A stretch of 64,000 nucleotides of DNA, taken from assembly GCF_000016665.1 (NCBI RefSeq), contig NC_009523.1, positions 3,162,001 through 3,226,000 on the forward strand, read 5' to 3'. Below, piece after piece: positions 45,889 to 55,391 of the stretch. The position numbers and the translations under genes were made by a program. The notes under the pieces were generated by a model. It was not told the DNA's origin. It did no database searches and saw only the letters and a list, made by a program, of their open reading frames with translations. Numbering within the stretch: the stretch's first letter is position 1; the number at the start of each line of letters is the position of its first letter. The stretch is from Roseiflexus sp. RS-1. GTDB lineage: Bacteria; Chloroflexota; Chloroflexia; Chloroflexales; Roseiflexaceae.

Positions 45889-48489
45889 TCACTCCTCCCG
45901 CAGCGCCAGCGCCGGCGACGTTCGCCCCATGCGCCATGCCGGGTACAGCCCCGCCAGCAGCGCAGCAACGACGGCCACTGCCACCGCCTGCACAAACAGC
46001 GCGCCGTTCAACTCGAAGAGCAGCGTCCATCCGAATGAGCGGCGGTTGATGACGTACACCAGTACAGCCGCCATCATTACCCCCACCGGAATCGCCAGCA
46101 CCCCCGCGAACAACCCCATAAGCTCGGTTTGCCCGATGACCAGCCCCCACAACTGGCGCGGCGTCAGCCCGTTGGCACGCAGCACGCCCATGTCGCGCGC
46201 CCGTTCGAGTTGCAGCGCCATGAGCGCCGCAAGAATGCCGATGAAGGCTACAATCGTCGCCAGCAGTTGCAGCACCGTTGTAATCGCAAATGTGCGATCA
46301 AAAATCGCCATCGATGTCTCGCGCAGCCCACGGTTCGAGACGATATTGACCGCAAGACCGGGCGGCATCCGCGCGCGCAGATCGCGCACCAGTTCATCGA
46401 CATCCACTCCTGGCGCAACATACAGTCCGAGCGATGAGAGTCGCTGGTCGTCCCACAGTTCGCGGTACACCGCAAGGTCGATCATCGCCACACCCTGATC
46501 GCTGCCGTAATCGTAGAAGACGCCGGCAATCGGAAATTGCCGTTCACCGCGGTCGGTCAGCAGCGTGAGCGTATCACCGGGGCACAGGTTGTGGCGGTAC
46601 GCCAGCGGCTCCGAGATCAGCGCCGCGCCCCCGGCGAACGCCTGCCAGACAGCAGACTCATCGACAGCGCCGACCCACTGGAACACCCGATGATCCGCTG
46701 GCGCCACATCCAGCGCAATCGTCAACAGCGGTCCAACGCTGCTCTCGATGGTGGCGCTGCGGTAGCGCCGGTACCGCTCGATGCCCGGCGCTTCGAGAAT
46801 GCGCTGGATCGCTTCTTCCGGCAATGGCGAGTCGAGGCGGTTACCGCGCGCACTCGGCGCAGACACGAATATATCCGCGCGAATGGTATTCTCCAGCCAG
46901 CGTTCAACCGTCGTGCGGAAACTGCTCACCATCAGACCGACGCCAATCGTTACGGAGACAGCAATCATGAGCGCGGCGACAGCGACCGAGGTACGACTGA
47001 GGGATGCCACGATGTCACGCGCTGCCATGCGCCCCAGCAAGCCGAAGATGCGTCCGGCGACCGGTCGTGTCACAGTGGCAAGTCCCTGCATCACCAGCGG
47101 CGTCAACGCTGCTGCGCCGACGGTCAACGCCAGCAATCCGCCAAAACTCAGCGTCAGACTGCGCCCCGGCACGGTGAGCAGACCCAACCCGATCAGCATG
47201 AGCGCCACACCTGCCAGCGCCGCCAGTTGCACCGCGCGACGCGCCCGATCCTCATACGATGAGCGGCGCAGCACGGTGCGCGGCGGCGTCAGCGTCGCTT
47301 CGGCAGCAGGAACCGCCGCAGCCGCCAGCGTCGCCGCAACGCCGAGCGCGAACCCTTTGAGAAGCACGCCGGGCGCGACATCAACCGAACGCACCGTGAC
47401 GGCAAAATAGAGGTCGTTGATCGTCTGCGTCACCAACCCGACCAGACCGCGCCCCAGCGCCACCCCCAGCGCCAGACCCGCCAGCGCGCCGATCAACCCG
47501 ATCAGCAGCGCTTCTCCCAGCGTCAGCGCCAGTATCTGCCGCTGCGATACGCCGATGCAGCGCAGCGTTCCGATCATGCCGCGCCGCTGCACCACCGAGA
47601 AGGTCATGGTGTTGTAGATCAGAAACGTGCCAACGACCAGCGCCAGCAGACTGAGCGCCGAAAGGTTGAGTTCGAATGCTGCTGTCATCTGTTGCACGGC
47701 GTTGCTGCGCTCTTCGGGGCGCTCGATGCGCACACCCGGCGGCAACACGGCGGTCATGCGCTGCACCAGCGCCTCCCCTTCAGCGCCATCGGGAATGATC
47801 AGGTCGATGGTGCTCAATCTGCCGACGCTTCCCATCCACTCCTGCGCCGTGGCAATATCAACGATCAGCAAGCCGTCAAGCGCGCGCCGGCTGGCATCGT
47901 CGGCTGGCTCCAGCAACCCCACAATTTCCGCCTCGACCGTCGTTGCGCCGATCATGAGCGGCAGGCGCGCACCGCTGACAATGCCGGCTTCACGCGCAGT
48001 TTCCGCCGAAATGAGCGCTGCGTTGGGGCGCGTCATCAGTATGCTGTAGCACCCAAAACCCTGGCACCCCTCCTGCGCCGACGGCGTGCGGTCGAGTCCG
48101 GCGTTATCACCGGATGCGCCGGTGATCCAGGGGCGGAATGGCGCCTCCACCACCGGGTCGATCCCCAGAATGCGCAGCGTCAGTCCGCTACGATCCCGCG
48201 CAACCGCTTCACCTTCAACCAGCGGCGCCGCCAGACGCACCCCCAATTCAAGCCGCAACCGGCGGTACACCTCCTCCGGCACACCTGATGGACCACCGGT
48301 GATGCGGTGGGTTGTGCGACCGGTGAGCGTCTCGGTTGAGAGCAGAAATGCCCGGCGCGCGCTATCGTTCGCCAGGTCGATCGAGACGACAACCGCGACC
48401 CCGAGCGCAACTCCCAGGATCGCCAGACCAAACTGCCACGGATGGCGCACAATGTAGCGGATCGACGTTTTCAGAAGTGTCAACGGCAT
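45889..48489 (-). CDS. ABC transporter permease, FtsX/MacB type
   Basis: An 866-residue protein. It starts with a membrane helix (FGLAILGVALGVAVVVSID), followed by a large extracytoplasmic MacB-like domain. Two FtsX permease blocks follow (LALVVGTFLIYNTMTFSVVQRRGMIGTLRCIGVSQRQI near 270-330 and ATIVAFIGILAALMALQLERARDMGVLRANGLTPRQLW near 740-800), with eight to ten predicted segments overall. This is the double-FtsX layout of LolC/DevC-like exporters of lipoproteins or peptides. The ATPase partner is not adjacent in the window. It begins 16 bp after the amidohydrolase gene on the same strand. Confidence 0.88.
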   Translation of the reverse strand: MPLTLLKTSIRYIVRHPWQFGLAILGVALGVAVVVSIDLANDSARRAFLLSTETLTGRTTHRITGGPSGVPEEVYRRLRLELGVRLAAPLVEGEAVARDRSGLTLRILGIDPVVEAPFRPWITGASGDNAGLDRTPSAQEGCQGFGCYSILMTRPNAALISAETAREAGIVSGARLPLMIGATTVEAEIVGLLEPADDASRRALDGLLIVDIATAQEWMGSVGRLSTIDLIIPDGAEGEALVQRMTAVLPPGVRIERPEERSNAVQQMTAAFELNLSALSLLALVVGTFLIYNTMTFSVVQRRGMIGTLRCIGVSQRQILALTLGEALLIGLIGALAGLALGVALGRGLVGLVTQTINDLYFAVTVRSVDVAPGVLLKGFALGVAATLAAAAVPAAEATLTPPRTVLRRSSYEDRARRAVQLAALAGVALMLIGLGLLTVPGRSLTLSFGGLLALTVGAAALTPLVMQGLATVTRPVAGRIFGLLGRMAARDIVASLSRTSVAVAALMIAVSVTIGVGLMVSSFRTTVERWLENTIRADIFVSAPSARGNRLDSPLPEEAIQRILEAPGIERYRRYRSATIESSVGPLLTIALDVAPADHRVFQWVGAVDESAVWQAFAGGAALISEPLAYRHNLCPGDTLTLLTDRGERQFPIAGVFYDYGSDQGVAMIDLAVYRELWDDQRLSSLGLYVAPGVDVDELVRDLRARMPPGLAVNIVSNRGLRETSMAIFDRTFAITTVLQLLATIVAFIGILAALMALQLERARDMGVLRANGLTPRQLWGLVIGQTELMGLFAGVLAIPVGVMMAAVLVYVINRRSFGWTLLFELNGALFVQAVAVAVVAALLAGLYPAWRMGRTSPALALREE

Positions 48490-48505
48490 CGTTCACCCAC
48501 ACACA

Positions 48506-50119
48506 CTATTGTTCATACACAACCGTCCCGCCAGCGACGGTCATCACAACCGGAACACGAGCACTACGCTCCGGTTCGACATCCAGCAGGCTCTCGCTGA
48601 GAACGGCAATATCGGCGTACCTGCCGGGCGCCAGCGCCCCCTGATCGCGTTCGGCGAACGCGGCATAGGCGCTGCCCCACGTATAACTACGGATCGCATC
48701 CATCAAACCGATTGCCTGATGTGGGGCAATACGGCGACCATTGTGCGCCATGCGCGTCACCGCCGCCGCGATTCCCTGCAACGGCGCAAAATCCGGCAAC
48801 ACCGGGTTATCCGAACCGTTCGCCAGCACAACGCCAGCGCGCTGCAATGCGCCCCAGGCGTGTCCCCAGGGCGCCAGTTCCGGTCCCAACCGGGTCACGT
48901 CCCCCTCTTCCCAAAAGGTAAAACAGGACTGTATAGCAGCGACGACTCGCAGACGCGCGAAACGTTCCGGCAGACCGGGATGGATGACCTCGACATGTTC
49001 GATGCGGTGGCGATGATCGGAACGAGGAAGCACGGTCAGTGCGCGCTCATATGCGTCGAGCGCCATGGTCACGGCTGCGTCGCCAATGGCGTGGATCGCC
49101 ACCTGAAACCCGGCGCGGTGCGCGCGGAGCACTCGCGCATCGAGTTCCTCCGCCGCCAGCAGCGGAAAACCGCGATTGCCCGGCTCATCGCCATACTCTT
49201 CGGTCAGCCACGCCGTGCCGCCGCCAAGCGTTCCGTCTGCAAAATACTTGATCGCGCCAAAGCGCAACCACCCGTCGTCACGCCACACCTCGCGCCATGC
49301 GCCTGCTTCGGCAGCCTCCAGCATCTGCGCTGCGACATCGCCATACGCCATTACATACATCCGCAGACCGATCCCGCCGCCACGGATCGCATCAGCGACG
49401 ATCTCCAGATCGCGCACCCCGTTGACATGCCCCAACGCCGCCTCGCCGACAGCGACGATACCGCGCCGGTGATACTCGCGCGCTGCATCGCGCAACCCGC
49501 TCTGCCAGTCGATAGCGGGCGCTTCGACTGCACCGGCTACCAGCGACATCGCCGCTTCGAGCAGAACGCCGGTCAGGTTGCCATGGTCATCGCGCTCGAT
49601 GCGCCCTCCCGGCGGATCGGGAGTCGCTGGCGTCACCCCGGCGCGCGCCAGCGCCATCGAATTCGCCAGCGCCATGTGGTTGCAGGCGCGATAGACCAGC
49701 AACGGATGCGCGGGAACGGCAGCATCGAGTTCCGCCAGCGTCGGATGGCGACGTTCCGCCAGCCGCCCCTGGTCGTGCCCGACGGCGACAATCCACGATC
49801 CGGCGGGGCGACGTTCCGCAGCCGCGCGCAGGCGCTCCAGCAGCGCCGGAATGCTGGTCGTATCCCACAGCGGCACGCGAGTGCGGCTGCGCACATAACT
49901 CAGCAAATGCTGGTGCGAATCGTGGAACGCCGGGAGGACGGCATACTCCGGCGGAAGACGAACCACCCGCGTGGAGGCTCCCGCCAGCGCCTCGACAGCC
50001 TCAGATCGCCCGACTGCAAGAATACGGTCGTCGCCAATCGCAACCGCGCCGTCACGGATCGGCTCAGCGATGATCGGATAGACCGTCGCACCGGTAAGGA
50101 TGAGACGGGGTGTCTTCAT
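48506..50119 (-). CDS. Amidohydrolase family protein (YtcJ/exoenzyme-regulatory type)
   Basis: A 537-residue metal-dependent hydrolase of the amidohydrolase_3 group: FHDSHQHLLSYV (HxH metal ligands), VGHDQGRLAERRHPTL, FADGTLGGGTAWLTEEY, HAIGDAAVTMALDAYE, RIEHVEVIHP and VLANGSDNPV with the late Asp. The C-terminal GALAPGRYADIAVLSE strand-loop is usual. The substrate is unknown. Its start overlaps the stop of the RAMP gene as ATGA (50116-50119), so it seems translationally coupled to the CRISPR operon. Confidence 0.9.
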   Translation of the reverse strand: MKTPRLILTGATVYPIIAEPIRDGAVAIGDDRILAVGRSEAVEALAGASTRVVRLPPEYAVLPAFHDSHQHLLSYVRSRTRVPLWDTTSIPALLERLRAAAERRPAGSWIVAVGHDQGRLAERRHPTLAELDAAVPAHPLLVYRACNHMALANSMALARAGVTPATPDPPGGRIERDDHGNLTGVLLEAAMSLVAGAVEAPAIDWQSGLRDAAREYHRRGIVAVGEAALGHVNGVRDLEIVADAIRGGGIGLRMYVMAYGDVAAQMLEAAEAGAWREVWRDDGWLRFGAIKYFADGTLGGGTAWLTEEYGDEPGNRGFPLLAAEELDARVLRAHRAGFQVAIHAIGDAAVTMALDAYERALTVLPRSDHRHRIEHVEVIHPGLPERFARLRVVAAIQSCFTFWEEGDVTRLGPELAPWGHAWGALQRAGVVLANGSDNPVLPDFAPLQGIAAAVTRMAHNGRRIAPHQAIGLMDAIRSYTWGSAYAAFAERDQGALAPGRYADIAVLSESLLDVEPERSARVPVVMTVAGGTVVYEQ

Positions 50120-50949
50120 GGTTGCTTCTGCCACAGACCAAACGATTCGACCGCGAAACAATGTTCATTCGTTGCTATGCCGCCCGGCGCATAGACGACC
50201 CCAAAATGGGTTATGGAGGCGCCTGCGCCGCTGTTGGTATGCCACTCGCGCCCTACCAGCGGCTCGACCTCGCCTGCGATCATTATCTGATCCGGCTTCG
50301 TGTGGGCGAGCAGGCGTTTGTCTTGCGGAACGGTTATAACAGGGCGACGACCGCTACAATCAACGGTGCAACTGAAGGCATCGTCTGTCTTCTCAAGACT
50401 CACCAATTCTGTCTTACCCCAGCCGTAGCCGCGTTCGCCGCCGAATTGCAGACGTGTCAGTGCGTCGTGCCAGGGAAGCGAACAATCTTTGTGCGCAAAC
50501 ACATACCCGATCAGGTAAACTGGATCGGCGGTATCGAGCGTGTGGGGCGAGAGAAACTCTATCTCGTGCAGTGACCCTTCGGCGGCTGAATGCTCCGGAT
50601 AAACCAGCGCAGTAGATTGATAACTGCTCAGGAAACGTCGGCGAAAGGTGCGTTCATCATCCCACGGCCAGACCACCTGATAGTCATTGCCCGATTGTAG
50701 CGCCGGGTAAAAGTAGGTGAACGCCAGGTATTCGTTCACTTGATGACCGCTCTCGTGATAATCGTTCGAGGTGGTTGCCTTCTGTCCCTTTTGCGCCGCT
50801 GTATCACGCGCCAGGCGTTCGGTCAGCGCCCCCCAGAAGGAGCGACCGGTGAGGTAGGGGCGAGTGACCTGCACATTGCCAACCTTGCGCCAGCCGATGT
50901 GCAACGGTGAGTGCAAACGAAAAACAACGCGATACCCGATCCAGTTCAT
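50116..50949 (-). CDS. RAMP-superfamily CRISPR type III subunit, unassigned (possible Cmr3/Cas5-like or Csx10-like)
   Basis: A 277-residue protein. It opens VVFRLHSPLHIGWRKVGNVQV and RPYLTGRSFWGALTERLARD, the N-terminal strand and helix of RAMP proteins, and has the glycine-rich GGERGYGWGKTEL loop near residue 175. It fits the position of the remaining RAMP subunit needed beside Cmr1-, Cmr4- and Cmr6-like genes, where a Cmr3-like Cas5 would cap the crRNA. I cannot settle the exact subunit by eye. The start overlaps the Cmr5-like stop. Confidence 0.72.
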   Translation of the reverse strand: MNWIGYRVVFRLHSPLHIGWRKVGNVQVTRPYLTGRSFWGALTERLARDTAAQKGQKATTSNDYHESGHQVNEYLAFTYFYPALQSGNDYQVVWPWDDERTFRRRFLSSYQSTALVYPEHSAAEGSLHEIEFLSPHTLDTADPVYLIGYVFAHKDCSLPWHDALTRLQFGGERGYGWGKTELVSLEKTDDAFSCTVDCSGRRPVITVPQDKRLLAHTKPDQIMIAGEVEPLVGREWHTNSGAGASITHFGVVYAPGGIATNEHCFAVESFGLWQKQP

Positions 50950-51362
50950 GATGATTCTCCTGGCGCCTCGCTTCCCCCCTTGTCACGCGCTTTTGCACCA
51001 TAGCGTGCATAGATCAGCATCTGTTCCAGCACCTCACGCGCCAGCAACAGGCGATCCAGGTCTTTCGTCACCTGTTCACTGATGAAGGGTAGTATCTCGC
51101 TATTATTCGTTGGCTTCTGCCAACCGAACGGTAGACTACTTAACAGATTGAGCATTTCATCAACGACAACAGCACCGTTCTCCTTCTCTCTGGCGAGCAA
51201 GTAGAGAAAGCAGGCATAGACCCCGTCTTCCTGAAGCACACCTAGCGCTTTAGTGATCGTGTTTTCGATGTCAGAAGCCTTCTTGTCCTTCGTCTTCTGG
51301 ATGATGGTCTGTGCATATTTTGCAGCCAGGTAGTCAAGATTGATCGAAGTCGTGTTGGTCAT
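50946..51362 (-). CDS. cmr5: Cmr5-like small subunit of a type III CRISPR complex
   Basis: A 138-residue all-helical protein: LDYLAAKYAQTIIQKTKDKK, KALGVLQEDGVYACFLYLLARE and RLLLAREVLEQMLIYARYGAKARDKGGSE. The length and the N-terminal Ala/Lys-helix plus C-terminal ALEALLYLKRFA-like helix match Cmr5/Csm2-type small subunits, which line the belly of the complex along target RNA. Placement between the Cmr4-like and last RAMP genes supports it. Confidence 0.78.
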   Translation of the reverse strand: MTNTTSINLDYLAAKYAQTIIQKTKDKKASDIENTITKALGVLQEDGVYACFLYLLAREKENGAVVVDEMLNLLSSLPFGWQKPTNNSEILPFISEQVTKDLDRLLLAREVLEQMLIYARYGAKARDKGGSEAPGESS

Positions 51363-51376
51363 GGTTGCTCCTCGCT

Positions 51377-52369
51377 TTACGGCGTTGTCGCTCCTTCACC
51401 GGATGGTGACTGCGCAGCATTGGACTGCTGACCATAATCCTCTTCCTGAGGCTGACCGACAATGGCGATCCGTCCGAAGCCGCGTGTGCCCATACCGCCA
51501 ACGCCCAGCCACTCGATCAGACGCAGACCGGCATCGAGCACATCGAGCGGCGATTGCCAGACGGCATTGCTGGGTAGAGAGTTTTTATTTTGCGAAACTG
51601 ATTCGAATTTCGCTCGATAGTCATCCAGCACCACTTCAGCGGTTAGAAACGTGGCGCGGGGGATGGCTTCATAAGTGAAGAGCGCCTTATCCTCGGCAGC
51701 GCCGGTTTCGGGGTTGATACTCACCGAGGTGCGCACTTCGAGGTTGCTGTTGACGATGTGGCTGAAGATGGACTCATGTACCAATGCGATCTTGTTCTCA
51801 ATCGCGTTCCAGCGATCGGTCTGCCAGTTAGTCGGCGCATTCACGGTGACCTGCCCGCCCCTGTTGAGCATCAACCATCCCAGGTTGAGCGGATCTCGGC
51901 GCGCAAATGTTAACAGTGCCACCTCCTTTGCCCACCCATCGGGCACGTTGCTCATTTCAAAACCTGCCTCACGCAACCGCTCGACCGTGCCGACCCACAC
52001 CGGTCCAACCAGCGAATGCACCGGGAAGAGCACGATGTGCGCGTCGAAGACGTTGACCACGCCAGAGTAGGCTTTGACGTCTTGTCCGTTATTGCTTTTC
52101 TTGATGTAGCCAAAGGTATAACACACTGGATTCTGCTCAGGATTGGTCACCGTGTCGTGCGTTTGACCAGCAGCTTCGGGCGTTTCATACAGTTGGGCAG
52201 CGTAAGAGCGAGCCGCGCCGTGGAGACTGGTACCGGGGATTTTCGGCACCCGTGTGCCCGGCTCGCGCACGATGCTGTTGTCCACACGCCCCAGGCGGTA
52301 GCTGCCAGCGCCAATGTGCACCGGATCAAGGGTCATTAAGAGATAACGTCGTCGCTTGTAGATCGCCAT
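51377..52369 (-). CDS. cmr4: Cmr4-like backbone RAMP subunit (Cas7)
   Basis: A 330-residue protein. The N-terminus DPVHIGAGSYRLGRVDNSIV and PKIPGTSLHGAARSYAAQLYE follow the Cmr4 pattern of HxGxGS, an Asp on a loop, then PGSSLKGALR. Asp30 (GRVD) corresponds to the catalytic Asp that cleaves target RNA at 6-nt steps. The C-terminal GVGGMGTRGFGRI is the RAMP G-rich loop. With Cas10 apparently lacking cyclase residues, RNA cleavage by this subunit may be the main activity. It starts 6 bp after the large-subunit gene. Confidence 0.86.
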   Translation of the reverse strand: MAIYKRRRYLLMTLDPVHIGAGSYRLGRVDNSIVREPGTRVPKIPGTSLHGAARSYAAQLYETPEAAGQTHDTVTNPEQNPVCYTFGYIKKSNNGQDVKAYSGVVNVFDAHIVLFPVHSLVGPVWVGTVERLREAGFEMSNVPDGWAKEVALLTFARRDPLNLGWLMLNRGGQVTVNAPTNWQTDRWNAIENKIALVHESIFSHIVNSNLEVRTSVSINPETGAAEDKALFTYEAIPRATFLTAEVVLDDYRAKFESVSQNKNSLPSNAVWQSPLDVLDAGLRLIEWLGVGGMGTRGFGRIAIVGQPQEEDYGQQSNAAQSPSGEGATTP

Positions 52370-52375
52370 AACCGT

Positions 52376-55207
52376 TCATTCCTCCTTCAGAATCTCCATC
52401 CGCAGTTCGAGCAGATCGGCCAGCTCCCCTTTTGTTCCAGCAGCGACAAGCTGGGCACGGATGTTCTGCGACAGCGCCTTCCAATCCCATTCAGCGCCAG
52501 CCAGCGTGTCATGCACAAATTGCCTGAACACCTGATCGGTGACCGACGTGCCACCATGATCCTGCCCAAACCATTCCTCACGAGTCGCCTCGATCATGCG
52601 CACCACCTGATGGCGCTGAGTGGTGCTCAGGCGTAGGAACACCTCCCAGAGCCTATCGAACCGCTCCAGGTCGTCGAGGTAAAACGGTCGGGTGTGTCGG
52701 TTTGCTCGTCGTCCATTAGTGTCGTAGTGAATCTCGAAGCGGCGAGTGGTTGTATCAAGGAACTCAAAATCGAACGTTGCTGGCGCGAACCATACCTGAT
52801 CGCCGACCTGCAACTCAGCGGCGTGAACCAGCCAGCCATCGCAACCCTTCCACGGATTGCGACTCTTGAAATACCGTTTGCGCGTCGTCGGTTCTACCTG
52901 ATCGTCCAGAAAGACGTAAGGGTACCAGAGGTCTTCGGTCTGACTGTCACCCATTAAAGCCGGAATATGCCAGGTCAGGCGCTGGTCGTCCTTCTGCAGG
53001 GTTACTTCGTACCACTCAGCGAATTGACCCGCCTGATCAGGCTGGAAGCGCGCGGGCAGCGAGTCGCCTTTGCTTACCATTTTCTGTGCACAGCACAATA
53101 CCTCCCACACGCTGGCCACTGTCTGGCGCTCCAGCATCGCCCGCCCGGCGTCAAGCACAGCGCGCAGTGGGGTGGGGCGTGGCGCAAACACCACGCCCAG
53201 GTGCAGCGGCAGGCGATTACGCACCTTGCCCATCTCGCGTTCGTACTTTGTTTTGATCTGTCTGATCACCTCCAACGCCCTATCCGCCGGTACAAGCGCC
53301 ATGAAGACCCGTGGTTCGGCGAGGAGGGGCAGGGCAGGAACAAAGGAGCCGTTGGCAATCGGCACTGCATCCTGGCTGAGCGTGATGTTTCCCAATTGAC
53401 GACGCTTGCCGGTATCATCAGATGCTTCGATCAGAAAGGTCTTACCTTGTTTCAGGATATCCTGAATCTTTCCCGATCGCATAAGACCGTTCAGGTATGT
53501 CAGATTGTCGCAGGTGACAAAACCGTTCCCATCCCACAACACGCTGAGCCTGATACCTTCAGGTAGCACCAGTTCATACGTATGATAGGGCACCAATGTC
53601 TGAACGTTCAGGCTACACTTAATCTCCAACCGTGGTTCGGCGCGCCCCACCACGCGACCAATCACCGCGTCTGACAACATGCCCGGCTCTGTCGATCCGA
53701 CCTGTTGCCAGAATGCGTACGTCGTTTCCCAGATTCGGCGCAGACGGGCGAAGGAGGGATTTTTGGAAACCTTGTCAGTGGTACGATTCTTGTTATCTGG
53801 TTGACGAACAACCAGGGTGCGCACCAGATCACCCGCGAGCCAGCCGCTTAGATCGAACGCACCGACGATGAGCGCATAGCGACCATGGATATCAGTCAGG
53901 TCATCAATCCAGATAGTCGGATGATCACCACAACGCAGCGTGCCTACCCACTGCTGCGCTCGATCAGTACGTCGCTGTTCGCATGTATCACAGACCTTGC
54001 GCTCCTGCGCTTTGGGATCGGGTCCTTGCGGACGCAGACCGCAGACAGTGCATACTTCGGCATTCTGACCACGCCAGAGTGTTTCGAGCCATTGAGGGTC
54101 AGTAGTTTCGCGTATGTCCCGTTTGAGATGGTTCACAATCGGTGGCAACTCCTGTGGAGCCGGCTGACCCTTCCACGGCTTGTCATCCAGATAGAGTTCA
54201 GGCACACGTTCGTGCCGTATGGCGAGAGATGAATCATTCTTTACTGTTCCGGCAGCAAATGCATCTCGAATAAGATCTCTCAGGGTCTTTCTCTCTCCAC
54301 CATCTTGAGCAACTTGGGATTCATCCAGCAGGTTCTCAATGTCTGGCACGACGAAGACCGGTCCATTCTCGTCGCGATACACCTCCAACCCTAGCGGGTA
54401 GGTTTCTTCAATCAGCGTTTGCACTCGGTTCCACGCATCGCTTAGCAACTCGCGACGCGCCAGCAAGTCGGGAATACGTGAGACTGAAAGTAGGTATTGC
54501 AGTCCGTCAACACGAATACTCAGTAAACGCCAGGCAACATCTGAAGGACTGCGTTGTTGGGTGGTAAGCACACATCGAGCCAGTTCAGCCTTGTAGAGCG
54601 CAGCAACAATCGAAGACCAGTCCCACAGTGTGACTTCATTGATCGGGCGGCGAGTGTCGCCCCATGCCTCTGCGAAGACACTTTGGAGTGAGACGAGAAT
54701 TTTTTTCCGTGCGATGGCACTGAAGTTTTTCAAAAGCGTTTTTGGCTCTCCTAGAAGCCGCTTCAGTAAGTTGTCAGGCTGGATAGGTTCCCACCCAAAC
54801 GGGGAAGCAATCCAATCTGTAGCTTGATCTTTTGACTCATGATCACCAAGTTCTTTCTCAACATGACTAACATCATGTGATTGTCCCAAGACTCGGATGA
54901 GATGGTTTGACGAGCTTCTCGCCTGGGATGGTTGTCGTCCTAGCTCGGCGATTTCTTTGATATTATTCCCCGAAACACAGAGATTCGGAACGAGTTTTTC
55001 CAGAACATCCGCAAAATCCCCTGGCTTTAGTGTTGTACCTCTTTGCTGCCAATTGCGAATTTTTACTTTGTTTACATTTGGATTGTTGTTCCAATCGGAG
55101 GCGACCTTCATATCGATACATTTCTGCCAGTCATGCACCCATGCTGCTACCTCTGCCAGTAGCAGATTATCCTGTGCTGTAACCAATTTGTTCAAATCGT
55201 AGCTCAT
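52376..55207 (-). CDS. Csx11/Cas10-like large subunit, HD present, GGDD not seen (type III-C-like)
   Basis: A 943-residue protein. It starts with the Cas10 HD dyad: AEVAAWVHDWQK (His25, Asp26), the ssDNA nuclease site. A zinc finger follows, CTVC (386-389) and CDTC (406-409). The two palm regions are recognisable (GRYALIVGAFDLSGWLAG; ALVPADRALEVIRQIKTKYE; RLPLHLGVVFAPRPTPLRAVLDAGRAML). Where the cyclase GGDD should precede ALVPAD, around residues 625-635, the sequence reads LLAEPRVFMALVP, so oligoadenylate synthesis is not expected. A cyclase-dead large subunit with Cmr-type RAMPs is the description of subtype III-C (MTH326/Csx11-like). The ATG at 55207 was preferred over 55234. Confidence 0.88.
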   Translation of the reverse strand: MSYDLNKLVTAQDNLLLAEVAAWVHDWQKCIDMKVASDWNNNPNVNKVKIRNWQQRGTTLKPGDFADVLEKLVPNLCVSGNNIKEIAELGRQPSQARSSSNHLIRVLGQSHDVSHVEKELGDHESKDQATDWIASPFGWEPIQPDNLLKRLLGEPKTLLKNFSAIARKKILVSLQSVFAEAWGDTRRPINEVTLWDWSSIVAALYKAELARCVLTTQQRSPSDVAWRLLSIRVDGLQYLLSVSRIPDLLARRELLSDAWNRVQTLIEETYPLGLEVYRDENGPVFVVPDIENLLDESQVAQDGGERKTLRDLIRDAFAAGTVKNDSSLAIRHERVPELYLDDKPWKGQPAPQELPPIVNHLKRDIRETTDPQWLETLWRGQNAEVCTVCGLRPQGPDPKAQERKVCDTCEQRRTDRAQQWVGTLRCGDHPTIWIDDLTDIHGRYALIVGAFDLSGWLAGDLVRTLVVRQPDNKNRTTDKVSKNPSFARLRRIWETTYAFWQQVGSTEPGMLSDAVIGRVVGRAEPRLEIKCSLNVQTLVPYHTYELVLPEGIRLSVLWDGNGFVTCDNLTYLNGLMRSGKIQDILKQGKTFLIEASDDTGKRRQLGNITLSQDAVPIANGSFVPALPLLAEPRVFMALVPADRALEVIRQIKTKYEREMGKVRNRLPLHLGVVFAPRPTPLRAVLDAGRAMLERQTVASVWEVLCCAQKMVSKGDSLPARFQPDQAGQFAEWYEVTLQKDDQRLTWHIPALMGDSQTEDLWYPYVFLDDQVEPTTRKRYFKSRNPWKGCDGWLVHAAELQVGDQVWFAPATFDFEFLDTTTRRFEIHYDTNGRRANRHTRPFYLDDLERFDRLWEVFLRLSTTQRHQVVRMIEATREEWFGQDHGGTSVTDQVFRQFVHDTLAGAEWDWKALSQNIRAQLVAAGTKGELADLLELRMEILKEE

Positions 55208-55391
55208 GGGCCTGTTCCTCTGAATACCTGTCACAATTGCCGATAGGTATCGAACGTACCCATTCTGTAGGCGCAGCAGCGCTGCGCCCCTACCGTGATG
55301 TATTGTTGTACCCTGTGCGCAGCACCTCCGTGCAACGCGCCAGTTCGGCTTCGAGCCTGGCGTGCTGCAATCGGATCGGATAGCGGTGGCA
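55208..55391. other. 184-bp spacer in the CRISPR operon
   Basis: This is the only sizeable gap inside an otherwise tightly packed operon. It holds a GTAGGCGCAGCAGCGCTGCG imperfect palindrome (55269-55294), a relative of the one at 21173-21196, and on the minus strand a short open stretch (about 55310-55370) that looks like a decayed coding fragment. It may be a scar of gene loss or an internal promoter region. Confidence 0.4.
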
